Of a stretch of DNA of 64,000 nucleotides, positions 33,711 to 42,510 are shown in pieces (position 1 is the first letter of the stretch; each line of letters begins with the position of its first letter). The notes beneath the pieces are model-generated. The model saw nothing but the letters and a program-made list of their open reading frames with translations, was not told the origin of the DNA and made no database searches. The DNA lies in the NCBI GenBank assembly GCA_900544765.1, contig UQWI01000002.1, forward strand, positions 186,001 through 250,000. Reading direction: 5' to 3'. This DNA comes from an uncultured Eubacteriales bacterium (lineage in GTDB: Bacteria > Bacillota > Clostridia > Oscillospirales > Oscillospiraceae). Position numbers and translations under genes: made by a program.

Positions 33711-35024
33711 TTAGTCGGTTTCTATATTTTTGTGCGTCCGCACGCGGACTATCAGCGCGCGGGAGCCCGGCTCCGGCAGACGTCTTTCATCCTGCCCGAT
33801 GCCCGGGACGGCCAGCACCCCGCGCCCGTCCCTGAGCACGGGAACGCGGTCCCGCTCTCCGGGCGGTATGCCGCGCTCGGCCATCAAGTCTGAGAGCTTC
33901 TTGGTGCAGCCCCGGCCCACGGGACGCATCCTGTCGCCCGGAGCGCGCGGTGAAATAAAAGCCGTCCCCAAGATATTCTCATATTGGAAGTAAAAAGTGT
34001 TTAATGAAGTGTGAATTTCGCAAACGTTTTCAGCAATTTCCGCGGTGATGCACAGCCCGGCCCCGGGCAGCTCCGTCACGCCGGGGATGTTCAGCGGCGT
34101 CTGTGCGAGTTCCGGCGCGCCGCGCTCGACGTAGATAAGGCCGCTGCCGGCAGAAAACCGCGCGCCGGGCACGTCCGCGCTGCCTGTCCCGGACTTTGCG
34201 AGGGCCAGGACGGCTTCCACATGGCGCAATTCCAGCGCCCTGGGCGCCATCATGCGCACCACACGCGAGGCCACACTCCAGCCTGCGCCGGCCAGCTCCG
34301 AGGCTTTGACCCTGCCCTGCGGGTACTTGGCCAGGAAATCCCGCGCCAGGGAGTCCAGGTATTCATCGTCCGCGCGCAGCAGCGCGCTTGAGCGCTGGGC
34401 GGCTTCGGCAAAGCCGGGGTTTATGCCGCGCAGCACGGGCATGACGAGGGCCCGGATTCGGTTGCGCGAGTAGTCGAGCGAGGCGTTGGTGCTGTCCTCG
34501 ACATGCGCTATGCCGTGACTGTCGAGATAGCGCTCTATCTCGGCGCGGGTCACGCCCAGCATGGGCCTGACTATCCTGCCACGCCTGGGCGGTATGCCGG
34601 CGAGGCCGCGCGGGCCGCTTCCACGCGCGAGGGCGAAGAGCACCGTCTCCGCGTTGTCGTCGGCGTTGTGGGCGGTTGCGATGGTGTCGGCGAGAAGCTC
34701 GTCCGCCGCCTGCTCCAAAAAAGCGTAGCGCAGCGTGCGCGCGGCCTCCTCCGTGCCCATGCCGTGAGAGGCGGCGTATCCGGACACGTCGCCGCGGCCC
34801 ACGCGCAGCTCTACGTCCAGGCGCGCACACTCGCTGCGGACAAAGGCCTCGTCCCTCTCCGACTCTTCGCCGCGCAGGCAGTGGTTGTAGTGCGCCGCGC
34901 AGACGCCGAAGCCGTTTTCGGCCGCGCCCTCCAGGCAGCGGTGCAGCAGATACATGCTGTCCGCTCCGCCGGAGACGGCGCAGAGTACGCGGCGGCCCAG
35001 AAGGGAGTAGTCAAAACCGCTCAT
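33711..35024 (-). CDS. tilS: tRNA(Ile)-lysidine synthetase
   Basis: 437 residues. The start is the ATG at 35024, which overlaps the dnaB stop by 4 nt (ATGA); the frame stays open upstream but reads Arg/Pro-rich nonsense there. The PP-loop SGGADS (18-23) binds ATP. It puts lysidine on C34 of tRNA-Ile(CAU) so that it reads AUA. Substrate-binding and C-terminal domains are present by length. Confidence 0.94.
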   Translation of the reverse strand: MSGFDYSLLGRRVLCAVSGGADSMYLLHRCLEGAAENGFGVCAAHYNHCLRGEESERDEAFVRSECARLDVELRVGRGDVSGYAASHGMGTEEAARTLRYAFLEQAADELLADTIATAHNADDNAETVLFALARGSGPRGLAGIPPRRGRIVRPMLGVTRAEIERYLDSHGIAHVEDSTNASLDYSRNRIRALVMPVLRGINPGFAEAAQRSSALLRADDEYLDSLARDFLAKYPQGRVKASELAGAGWSVASRVVRMMAPRALELRHVEAVLALAKSGTGSADVPGARFSAGSGLIYVERGAPELAQTPLNIPGVTELPGAGLCITAEIAENVCEIHTSLNTFYFQYENILGTAFISPRAPGDRMRPVGRGCTKKLSDLMAERGIPPGERDRVPVLRDGRGVLAVPGIGQDERRLPEPGSRALIVRVRTHKNIETD

Positions 35025-36361
35025 TCCTCGTGCCTCTTGTCGAGCGGGACGAAGCTGGTGTACTCGGGCAGCCACATCATGTAGAGCGTACCCGTCTCGC
35101 CGCGGCGGTTTTTGAGTATTATCAGCTCGACCTCGTTGGGGTTTTCGTACTCGGGGTCGTAGTAGCCCTCGCGGTGGAGGGCGACGACCACGTCGGCGTC
35201 CTGCTCTATGGCGCCGGATTCGCGCAGGTCGCTCAGCTGCGGGCGCTTGTTCTGGCGCTGGGTGTTGGCTCGTGAAAGCTGGCTCAGGCAGAGGACGGGG
35301 ACGTTGAGCTCTTTGGCCATTATCTTCATCATGCGGCTGATGTCGCTGACGGCCTGGGTGCGGCTCTCGTTGGACCAGGAGTTGCCGCTGCCCGCCGACT
35401 GCATCAGCTGCAGGTAGTCTATGACCACGAGGCCGAGGTTCTTTATCCTCCGGCACTGCGCGTTCATGTCCGCGACGGTGAGGGAGGGGTTGTCGTCTAT
35501 GCGTATGTCGGTGGCGGAGAGCGCGCCCGCTGCGGCGGCGACACGCCGCCACTCGTCGTCGCTCAGCCGTCCGGTCTGCAATTTCTTGCCGTCCACCAGG
35601 CCCTCGGCGGAAATGAGGCGGGTGACCAGCTGCTCACGGCTCATTTCGAGGGAAAAGACGGCGACTGTCTTGCCGCTGGTTTTGCCGACGTAGCGCGCTA
35701 TGTTCAGCGCGATGCTGGTCTTGCCCATACCGGGCCGCGCCGCGATGAGGGCAAAGTCGCCGCCGTTCAGGCCGAGTATGGCGTGGTCGAGATCCGGCAG
35801 GCCGGTGGAGAGGCCGGGGATGGCGCTCTCGTTCGAGGCGGCTTCGCTGATGGCGTCGAACACCCGCTGTACGACGCTGGCAACGGGCGTAAGGCCGCCG
35901 GTGTTGCGGTCACGGCTCAGCGCGTATATCTTGCGCTCGGCGTTCTCCAGCATCGTGTCCGCCTGCCCGGAGCCCTCGTAAACCATATTCGTGATGTCCT
36001 CGCCGACCTGGGCCAGGGCGCGCAGCAGCGCGCGGTCACGCACTATGGCCGCGTATTCGAGCACGTTCGCCGCCGTCGGGGTTATCTCCATCAGCTCCGT
36101 GAGGTACTGCGGGGAGTTCTCCTTCTGCACGCCCCGGACCTTCATCTGGTCGAGGACGGTGACGGGGTCCACGGTCTGGCCGTAGGAGAACATGGCGAAG
36201 ATGGTCTCGAATATGTCGCGGTTGGCCTGGACGTAGAAGTCATCGGCCTTCACTCGGCCGATGACGTCGGCTATGCACCTGGGGTCTATGAGCATGGAGC
36301 CGAGTACGGCCTGCTCGGCCTGGGCCGAGTAAGGCACGCGCCGGCCTAGTAGTTCGTCCAT
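35021..36361 (-). CDS. dnaB: Replicative DNA helicase DnaB (DnaC in Bacillus naming)
   Basis: 446 residues with an N-terminal primase-interacting domain (about 5-110) and a RecA-like motor: Walker A ARPGMGKTS (208-216), VVIDYLQLM (about 312-320) as Walker B region, and SQLSRANTQR with the arginine finger region. No intein. Unwinds DNA at the fork as a hexamer. Follows rplI by about 20 bp. Confidence 0.95.
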   Translation of the reverse strand: MDELLGRRVPYSAQAEQAVLGSMLIDPRCIADVIGRVKADDFYVQANRDIFETIFAMFSYGQTVDPVTVLDQMKVRGVQKENSPQYLTELMEITPTAANVLEYAAIVRDRALLRALAQVGEDITNMVYEGSGQADTMLENAERKIYALSRDRNTGGLTPVASVVQRVFDAISEAASNESAIPGLSTGLPDLDHAILGLNGGDFALIAARPGMGKTSIALNIARYVGKTSGKTVAVFSLEMSREQLVTRLISAEGLVDGKKLQTGRLSDDEWRRVAAAAGALSATDIRIDDNPSLTVADMNAQCRRIKNLGLVVIDYLQLMQSAGSGNSWSNESRTQAVSDISRMMKIMAKELNVPVLCLSQLSRANTQRQNKRPQLSDLRESGAIEQDADVVVALHREGYYDPEYENPNEVELIILKNRRGETGTLYMMWLPEYTSFVPLDKRHEE

Positions 36362-36380
36362 CAGCGCACCTGCCTAACGC

Positions 36381-36830
36381 TCACTTCTGCTCGGTGACCA
36401 TGACGTTGATGGTTCCGCTGACCTCGTAGCCGAGCTTGGCCTTGACCTCGAAGGAGCCGAAGCCCTTGATGGGCTCGCTCTGCACAATCTTGTTCTTCTC
36501 TATCTCTATGCCGTGCTGCGCCTTGAGCGCGTCGCTTATCTCCTGGCTGGTTATGGCGCCGAAGAGCCTGCCGCCCTGCCCGGCGCGGGCGCTTATCGTG
36601 ACCATGACGCCCTCTAGCTTCTTCGCGGTCTCCTCGGCGGCGGCCTTCTCGCGCGCGGCCTGGGCCTTCTTGGCCTTTTCGCGGAGCTTGAAGGCGTTTA
36701 TCATGTCGGGCGTGGCCTCGCTGGCGAGCTTGCGCGGCAGCAGGTAGTTGCGCGCGTAGCCGTCGGAGACCTCCTTCATTTCGCCCTTCTTGCCCTGTCC
36801 ACGGACGTCCTGATTGAATATGACCTTCAT
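36381..36830 (-). CDS. rplI: 50S ribosomal protein L9
   Basis: 149 residues. [34 protein letters not shown] N-domain signature (residues 1-30), a long connecting helix rich in Ala/Lys/Glu (about 44-74) and the C-domain. Part of gdpP-rplI-dnaB as in other Firmicutes. The 150 bp upstream hold a GCCTTCCG-CTTT-CGGAAGGC hairpin (about 36857-36876) and further GC-rich dyads that may attenuate readthrough from gdpP. Confidence 0.95.
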   Translation of the reverse strand: MKVIFNQDVRGQGKKGEMKEVSDGYARNYLLPRKLASEATPDMINAFKLREKAKKAQAAREKAAAEETAKKLEGVMVTISARAGQGGRLFGAITSQEISDALKAQHGIEIEKNKIVQSEPIKGFGSFEVKAKLGYEVSGTINVMVTEQK

Positions 36831-36980
36831 TTATATCATCCTTTCTTCTGGGCCTTCCGCTTTCGGAAGGCGTTGCGGCACAGCCGCGGCGCGGCGCTCG
36901 CCTGCGCCGCTGCCATGGGTTCGGCATAAGGCGGCGCGGGCTTTGCGCACGGTTTAACTTGCAGATTAACTTGTTCCCGG

Positions 36981-38981
36981 TCAGCCGTCCAGGTACTCGT
37001 CTATCGCCGTGAAGAGGCTGTTCACGGCGTCGCGGAGCGTCGTGTTCGGTATCTGGCAGGCTGCGGCCGAGCGGTTTCCGCCGCCGCCGAGCTTCTCCAT
37101 GATGACCTGTACGTTGATGTCGCCTATGCTCCGGGCGGAGATGTTCGCGCCTCCGTCCTTGGTCGGCGAGACTACGAAGCTGACCTCGACGCCGGAGATG
37201 TTCAGCAGCTCGTCCGCCGCCTGGGCGATTATAACCCTGTCCTGCGGCGCCTCCGGCGCGGCGACGGCTATGTTGCCGCGGTAGAGCTGCGCGTTCTGCA
37301 TGATGCGGTAGCGCGCCACGGTGTCGTTCATGTCGTTTTGCAGCAGCTTCTTGACCTCGACCGTGTCTGCGCCGCAGCGCCTGAGGAATGCCGCGGCCTC
37401 GAAGGTGCGCTCGCCGGTGCGCAGCGTGAAGTTCTTGGTGTCGAGCACGATGCCGGAGAGCATGGCCTCGGCCTCGCAGCGGAGTATGTCCTCCGGGTCG
37501 CAGACCTCCTGCAGCACCTCGCTCAGAAGCTCGCAGGTGCTGGAGGCGTAGGGCTCGTAGAAGGTGAGCGCGCTGTTTTGGATATAGGTCGCGGCGCGGC
37601 GGTGGTGGTCGATGACGGCCACTCGGTTGCAGGCGGCGAGGAAGTTGGAGTCCTCGGCCTGCTCGGGGCGGTTGGTGTCCACGACGACCAGCAGGCTGCG
37701 CCCGTCGGACTGCAGCATGGCCTCCTGCGGGGTTATGAAGGCGTTCTTGTACTCCGGCTCGCTCTGCAGGCGCTCTATGAGCAGCTTGGCCGCGTTCTTC
37801 TCCGGGTCTATGACTATGCGGCAGAGCTTGCCCTTCTTGCGGGCGAGGCAGCAGATTGCCGCGTCCGCGCCTACGGCGTCCAGGTCTGCGTACTTGTGGC
37901 CCATGACGAACACGCGGGAGGAGTCGGCGATGAGCTCGGCCAGGGCGTTGGCCATGACACGGCTCTTGACCTTGGTGCGGGTCTCCACCTCGTTGCCGCG
38001 CCCGCCGAAGAACTCAAAGCTCAAGCGGTTCTTGATTACCGCCTGGTCGCCGCCTCGGGACAGCGCCATTTCGGCCGCCAGGGTGGCGAACTGCCAGTCC
38101 TCGCCGAAGCCCTCGCCGTCGTGGCCGAGGCCAAGCGAGAGTGTGGCGTGGATGCCGGCCGAGCCGATTACGGAGTGCGCCTGCTCGAGCAGGGCAAACT
38201 TGCCGGAGCGCATTTCGTCCAGATGGCGCTCCTCAAACACCACGAAGTACCTGTCGCGGTCATAGCGGCGCAGAATGGCGTCGCGGCCCTCCCAGTACTG
38301 GTTCATCACGTCCTCGACGGCGTCGCGCAGGTCGTTCTTCACGCGGTCGGGCTGGTTGCGGATGAGCTCATCGTAGTTGTCTATTATGAGTACGCCAACG
38401 ACGGGGCGGCTTTCCTCGTACTTTATGCGCACGTCGTCGTACTCGGTGACGTCCACCCAGTAGGCTATGCCCATGAAGCCGTGCCCGGCCTCCTCCTCGC
38501 CGGTGCCGGGGCGTATGATATTGCCGTGTATCTGGTACTTGCGGCCGTTTATGGCCAGCAGGTCCTGGCACTGAGTCTTGCCCTCGAGCAGCCACTTGGC
38601 CGAGAACTGCGGCACCAGCGTGTCCAGCCTGGCCTCAAAGCGCGAGCCGGAGACACCGCACATGTTGAAGAAAATCTGGTTTGCCCAGATGACGCGCAAA
38701 TCGTTGAGCGAGAACACCGCCATAGGCAGCGGGAAGTTCAATAACGTGTTGTTTTTCGCCGTGTCCGCGTCGTAGGTGACGGACTCGATGTAGTCCATGA
38801 GCTCTCGCCGGCGCCGCCTGGCCGAGAACACCGAGCTGATTATGAGCAGGAGCAGCACGGCTCCCTCCGCCGCAGCCAGGACGTACTGCCCGAAAAGCAG
38901 CGCTGCCGCCGCGAAGGCCACCAGTACGAAGAGGTACAGCCTGCCGCTGGGCTCCGTCAGCCTTTGAAATTTCTTGTTCAA
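36981..38981 (-). CDS. gdpP: Cyclic-di-AMP phosphodiesterase GdpP
   Basis: 666 residues. I choose the TTG at 38981, which has GGGGGAG 11 nt upstream; the TTG at 39023 has no site. Two N-terminal helices, a degenerate PAS (about 80-185), a degenerate GGDEF domain (about 190-335, RYDRDRYFVVF in place of GGDEF surroundings), then the DHH domain with GHKYADLDAVGAD (about 361-373), VVDTNRP and IDHHRR (457-462), and DHHA1 with GGGGNRSAA (about 632-640). It hydrolyses c-di-AMP to pApA, controlling osmotic and wall homeostasis. Confidence 0.93.
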   Translation of the reverse strand: MNKKFQRLTEPSGRLYLFVLVAFAAAALLFGQYVLAAAEGAVLLLLIISSVFSARRRRRELMDYIESVTYDADTAKNNTLLNFPLPMAVFSLNDLRVIWANQIFFNMCGVSGSRFEARLDTLVPQFSAKWLLEGKTQCQDLLAINGRKYQIHGNIIRPGTGEEEAGHGFMGIAYWVDVTEYDDVRIKYEESRPVVGVLIIDNYDELIRNQPDRVKNDLRDAVEDVMNQYWEGRDAILRRYDRDRYFVVFEERHLDEMRSGKFALLEQAHSVIGSAGIHATLSLGLGHDGEGFGEDWQFATLAAEMALSRGGDQAVIKNRLSFEFFGGRGNEVETRTKVKSRVMANALAELIADSSRVFVMGHKYADLDAVGADAAICCLARKKGKLCRIVIDPEKNAAKLLIERLQSEPEYKNAFITPQEAMLQSDGRSLLVVVDTNRPEQAEDSNFLAACNRVAVIDHHRRAATYIQNSALTFYEPYASSTCELLSEVLQEVCDPEDILRCEAEAMLSGIVLDTKNFTLRTGERTFEAAAFLRRCGADTVEVKKLLQNDMNDTVARYRIMQNAQLYRGNIAVAAPEAPQDRVIIAQAADELLNISGVEVSFVVSPTKDGGANISARSIGDINVQVIMEKLGGGGNRSAAACQIPNTTLRDAVNSLFTAIDEYLDG

Positions 38982-39060
38982 ATATAACCCACTCCCCCGT
39001 AAGGCTGGTACAAAAACTGTCAAGTTGAAAGCGATAATGCCCCATAATTACAGTTTTAAT

Positions 39061-39090
39061 ATTATAGCATAATGTGGCGCATATTTACAA
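39061..39090 (-). promoter_or_regulatory. Probable sigma-A promoter of the gdpP operon
   Basis: Minus strand TTGTAA (39085-39090), 18 bp, TATAAT (39061-39066), about 70 nt before the chosen start. Confidence 0.55.
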
Positions 39091-39125
39091 CAATAATTCT
39101 CGTCCGCCTGCAAAGAATACTGAGC

Positions 39126-40166
39126 ATGAAAGCTGTGATTATGGCGGGGGGAGAGGGCAAGCGTCTGAAGGCCGTCACCGGAGCCCTGCCCAAACCGATG
39201 GTGCCGCTGCTCGGCAGGCCCCTCATGGAGCGCTGCGTGGAGCTGTTGGTCAAAAACGGAATAACGGACATCTGCGCCACCCTGCGCTACAATCCCGGGC
39301 CGATAATGGACTATTTCGGCGATGGGGAGCGCTTCGGCGTGGATATAACCTGGCGTGTGGAGACGCAGCCGCTGGGTACTGCGGGCTCTGTGAAGGCCTG
39401 CATGGACGTGCTGGGCGACGCGCCCTTCCTGGTTATGAGCGGGGACGCGGCCTGCGACTTTGACATAGCCGCGCTTGCGCGGGAACATGAGGCCTCCGGC
39501 GCGGCCGCCACAGTGGCGCTCTACGAGTGCCGGGAGCCGCTGCGCTACGGCCTGGCCGTGACGGACCCGGACGGGGACGTGCGCTGTTTTATCGAGAAGC
39601 CGGACTGGCCGCGCGTCGTGTCCAACCTCGTGAGCACTGGCATATATGTCGTGTCCCCGCACGCGATGGACTATGTCCCGGCGGACACCATGTTCGACTT
39701 CGCCGCCGACCTCTTCCCGCTGCTGCTCAAAAACGGGGAGCGCATCCACGCTGCGCTGCCGGAGGGGTACTGGTGCGACGTCGGAACGCCCAGAGCCTAC
39801 TACCAGTGCTGCATCGACGCGCTCGACGGCAGGCTCTCAATACCCGATGCGCCTCCGCCTCCGCCGGAGCCGGAGGCGAAGCCGCTGCTGCCGCTGCCCT
39901 GGCAGGATAAGCAGCGGCGGCGTGTGCCCTGCGCGGACAGGGCAAAGCTCATGCGCGCCGTGTCCGAGAGCCTCATAGAGTGCGCGGCTGGCTTCGACGA
40001 CGGCGTAGTCATACGCTCCGGGCACTGCGCGGCGCGCATAAGCCCGGAGCCGGGCTCCGACGCGCTGCTTATAGAGACGGGCGCCGCAGACGCAGAATTT
40101 GCCGGGGAGCTCGCCGCGGGCCTGGAGCGCCTGGTGCGCTCGCTGGATACAGCGCGGGAGGCGTGA
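39126..40166 (+). CDS. Sugar-1-phosphate nucleotidyltransferase with phosphomannomutase-like tail
   Basis: 346 residues, start MKAVIMAGG at 39126 (weak ribosome site). The nucleotidyltransferase core (1-235) has AGGEGKRL (7-14), PKPM (22-25) and SGDAACDFD (about 98-106). A Pro-rich linker (about 240-252) follows, then about 90 residues that resemble the C-terminal part of the phosphomannomutase half of bifunctional NTP-transferase/PMM proteins (KLMRAVSE, then DGVVIRSG and LLIETGAADAEFA). The catalytic mutase domains and the hexapeptide helix are missing. Sugar specificity unknown. Confidence 0.8.
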   Translation: MKAVIMAGGEGKRLKAVTGALPKPMVPLLGRPLMERCVELLVKNGITDICATLRYNPGPIMDYFGDGERFGVDITWRVETQPLGTAGSVKACMDVLGDAPFLVMSGDAACDFDIAALAREHEASGAAATVALYECREPLRYGLAVTDPDGDVRCFIEKPDWPRVVSNLVSTGIYVVSPHAMDYVPADTMFDFAADLFPLLLKNGERIHAALPEGYWCDVGTPRAYYQCCIDALDGRLSIPDAPPPPPEPEAKPLLPLPWQDKQRRRVPCADRAKLMRAVSESLIECAAGFDDGVVIRSGHCAARISPEPGSDALLIETGAADAEFAGELAAGLERLVRSLDTAREA

Positions 40167-40273
40167 GCCTCCCGCGCTGCCGCTGGCCGGAAAAGTGCTT
40201 TCCCGTATGGACAACTATGCCGTTGTTAAGAGCAAATTTGGACAAAATTGGACGATTGTTAGCATTATGTCCG

Positions 40274-40302
40274 TTGTTTTGGATTTATTCTTGGCGTATA
40301 AT
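40274..40302 (+). promoter_or_regulatory. Sigma-A promoter of the TetR gene
   Basis: TTGTTT (40274-40279), 17 bp, TATAAT (40297-40302), 23 bp before the start codon and overlapping no gene. Confidence 0.7.
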
Positions 40303-40324
40303 GCTATTCAAGGAGGTGTGCGCA

Positions 40325-40927
40325 GTGAAGTACCAAGCGGCATCAATGAAGACAAAGAAGGCCCTGGCAGAGTCGCTTAAAAAGCTGATGCGCGCCAAGC
40401 CGTTTTCCAAAATCACGGTCACGGAGATAGTAAACGACTGCGGAGTCAACCGCAAAACTTTCTACTATCACTTTGAAGATATTTACGCGCTGCTGCGCTG
40501 GATATTTGAAGAGGAAGCCCTGAATATCGTTAAGCAGCTCTATCTCATAAATGATTACGACGGCGCCATGGACTTCATTGTCGAATACATAGACAAGAAC
40601 AGGGCGTTTATGCGGAATGCCTATGACGCGTTCGGCAGCGTGGAACTGGGCAACTTCTTCCGCAAGAGCACACTGGAGCTGACCAGGCAGCTGATAAAGA
40701 CCGCAGAGGAGTCAATGAAACGCAGGCTCACGCCGGAGACGGAGGACTACCTGTGCGAGTTTTTGACGGAGGCGGCAACCGGCGTCCTGCTCAGCAATAT
40801 CGCAGGGACCCTGGACTTCGGCAAGGGAAGGTTCACCAAACCTATCAGGAACATCATGCGCGCTTCCATAGTCGGAGTGCTGACTGAGGAAGGCATACCC
40901 TGCGAGCCGGCAGAGCAGGAAGAGTAA
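40325..40927 (+). CDS. TetR/AcrR-family regulator (DhaS-like branch)
   Basis: 200 residues from a GTG with a perfect AAGGAGGT site. The HTH (about residues 22-55) reads FSKITVTEIVNDCGVNRKTFYYHF, typical of the DhaS/TetR_8 group, and the C-terminal ligand domain is all helical. No obvious partner gene is divergent from it, so the target may be elsewhere or its own promoter. Confidence 0.85.
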   Translation: MKYQAASMKTKKALAESLKKLMRAKPFSKITVTEIVNDCGVNRKTFYYHFEDIYALLRWIFEEEALNIVKQLYLINDYDGAMDFIVEYIDKNRAFMRNAYDAFGSVELGNFFRKSTLELTRQLIKTAEESMKRRLTPETEDYLCEFLTEAATGVLLSNIAGTLDFGKGRFTKPIRNIMRASIVGVLTEEGIPCEPAEQEE

Positions 40928-40946
40928 ACGGACTAATAATCCCATG

Positions 40947-40976
40947 AGCCCCCGGACGGTGTCCGGGGGCTTTAAA
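40947..40976 (+). terminator. Terminator of the TetR gene
   Basis: Perfect 11-bp stem AGCCCCCGGAC/GTCCGGGGGCT (40947-40957, 40961-40971) followed by TTAAATT. Confidence 0.8.
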
Positions 40977-41015
40977 TTATGTTTGCCGGGCGTGCGGATT
41001 TTACGCGGATTTGGG

Positions 41016-41044
41016 TTGAACAACACGCCTTGTGGTGGTAGAAT
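41016..41044 (+). promoter_or_regulatory. Sigma-A promoter of ahcY
   Basis: TTGAAC (41016-41021), 17 bp, TAGAAT (41039-41044); leader about 40 nt. Confidence 0.75.
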
Positions 41045-41093
41045 AACTTAGTTGCACATCCAGATGTGACAGTATTTTAGGGGGATATGACCG

Positions 41094-42329
41094 ATGAATG
41101 AGATCAAGGACATAGCACTCGCCCCTTCCGGCGAGAAGAAAATAGCCTGGGTTAAGCGCAATATGCCCGTGCTGCGCGGCATTGAGGCCGATTTTGAGCG
41201 CGAAAAGCCCTTCGCAGGCCTGAAAATAGCCCTCAGCGTGCATCTGGAGGCCAAGACGGCGTACCTCTGCCGCGTACTGGCCGCCGGAGGCGCCGAGATG
41301 TATGTCACCGGCTCCAACCCGCTCTCCACTCAGGACGACGTGGCTGCGGCCCTGGCTGCGGGCGGTATCGAGGTTCACGCCGAATACGGTGTGAGCGAGG
41401 AGGAGTACTTCGGCCACATACGGAACGTTCTCGCCCACGGGCCGAATATAATAATCGACGACGGCGGAGACCTGGTCGAGACCATGCGCACCGACTTCCC
41501 GGAGCTCTGCGCGGACGTCATCGGCGGCTGCGAGGAGACTACGAGCGGCATACACCGCCTGCGCAAGCTCTATCAAGCGGGGACGCTGCCCTTCACTATG
41601 GTTGAGGTCAACGACGCCGACTGCAAGCACCTCTTCGACAACCGCTACGGCACGGGCCAGAGCGTCTGGGACGCCATAATGCGCACGACCAACCTCGTCG
41701 TCGCGGGCAAGGTGGCCGTCGTCTGCGGCTACGGCTGGTGCGGCAAGGGCGTTGCGATGCGGGCCAAGGGCCTTGGCGCCAAGGTCATTGTGACCGAGAC
41801 CGACCCCGTGCGCGCCATCGAGGCCGTTATGGACGGCTTCGAGGTCATGCCCATGCGCGAGGCGTCCGGGATAGGCGAGATATTCTGCTCCGTCACCGGC
41901 TGCAGGGACGTCATGAACGCGGAGCACTTCGCGCTCATGCGCGACGGCGCGATACTCTCCAATGCGGGCCACTTCAACGTGGAGATAGACATGGACGCGC
42001 TTGAGAAGATGGCCGTGCGCAAGTACGAGGCCAGGCACAACATCACCGGCTACGTCATGCCCGACGGGCGCGAGCTCTTTGTGCTCGGCGAGGGCAGGCT
42101 TGTGAACCTCGCCTGCGGCGACGGTCACCCGGCCGAGATAATGGACATGAGCTTTGCCATACAGGCGCTCAGCGCCGAGTATCTCGCCAAACATGCTGGC
42201 AAGCTCGAGTGCGCGCCGATGCGCGTACCGCGCGAGATAGACCGGGCCGTCGCCTCGCGCAAGCTCAGGAGCATGGGCGTGGAGATAGACTCGCTGACCA
42301 GCGAGCAGAAGGACTACATGGGGATTTGA
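41094..42329 (+). CDS. ahcY: S-adenosylhomocysteine hydrolase
   Basis: 411 residues with AGGGGGA upstream. DDGGD (122-126), EETTSG (147-152), DNRYGTGQS (182-190) and the NAD motif GYGWCGKG (212-219) are the family landmarks. The short C-terminus and the DNRYGTGQS form match the bacterial/archaeal Thermotoga-type enzymes. It splits SAH into adenosine and homocysteine, relieving inhibition of methyltransferases; this organism has several in this window. Possibly co-transcribed with mgtE. Confidence 0.94.
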   Translation: MNEIKDIALAPSGEKKIAWVKRNMPVLRGIEADFEREKPFAGLKIALSVHLEAKTAYLCRVLAAGGAEMYVTGSNPLSTQDDVAAALAAGGIEVHAEYGVSEEEYFGHIRNVLAHGPNIIIDDGGDLVETMRTDFPELCADVIGGCEETTSGIHRLRKLYQAGTLPFTMVEVNDADCKHLFDNRYGTGQSVWDAIMRTTNLVVAGKVAVVCGYGWCGKGVAMRAKGLGAKVIVTETDPVRAIEAVMDGFEVMPMREASGIGEIFCSVTGCRDVMNAEHFALMRDGAILSNAGHFNVEIDMDALEKMAVRKYEARHNITGYVMPDGRELFVLGEGRLVNLACGDGHPAEIMDMSFAIQALSAEYLAKHAGKLECAPMRVPREIDRAVASRKLRSMGVEIDSLTSEQKDYMGI

Positions 42330-42336
42330 TACATTT

Positions 42337-42510
42337 GGGCTTTAACCGGCAGGGCCTCAATGCCGTTTGACGCAGATTAGGGCGCACGTTTTGTTTCGCT
42401 CCATTGACGGGCAGAGCCCGCAGGCGGCCGCGAAGCTGACAGCCGCCCGCTTCGGCAGGGCTGCGGCGGTTAAAGCCCCGGAGAGGCTTTGCGCGAGGGG
42501 GGTGACATCC
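42337..42510 (+). promoter_or_regulatory. Structured 5' leader of mgtE (candidate cis-regulatory RNA)
   Basis: A perfect 12-bp long-range pair GGGCTTTAACCG (42337-42348) and CGGTTAAAGCCC (42467-42478) encloses about 118 nt holding further stems: CGGGC/GCCCG (42408-42412, 42416-42420) and GGCGGC/GCCGCC (42423-42428, 42442-42447). GCCCC at the 3' end of the outer stem could instead pair with the GGGGGG of the ribosome site (42497-42502). Conserved M-box sequences are not seen. Confidence 0.55.

Noticed and set aside
33711..35552. tilS as a 613-residue protein with a long N-terminal extension
   Set aside because: The upstream 176 residues lie in another frame of dnaB and are Arg/Pro-rich nonsense; the ATG at 35024 gives normal TilS length and a 4-nt overlap.
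37338..38744. Long plus-strand open frame opposite gdpP
   Set aside because: Composition-driven shadow; the minus strand carries the DHH/DHHA1 motifs. Similar shadows opposite vor genes, uvrA and argS were left out for the same reason.
40972..41093. SAH or SAM riboswitch upstream of ahcY
   Set aside because: After the TetR terminator and the promoter only about 40 nt of leader remain, too short for either.
42330..42510. M-box riboswitch upstream of mgtE
   Set aside because: The gene makes it likely, but I cannot find the conserved M-box blocks; I report only a structured leader.
42367..42510. 48-codon N-terminal extension of MgtE
   Set aside because: It lacks a ribosome site, is not like MgtE, and overlaps the leader stems; the TTG at 42511 has GAGGGGGGTGA upstream.
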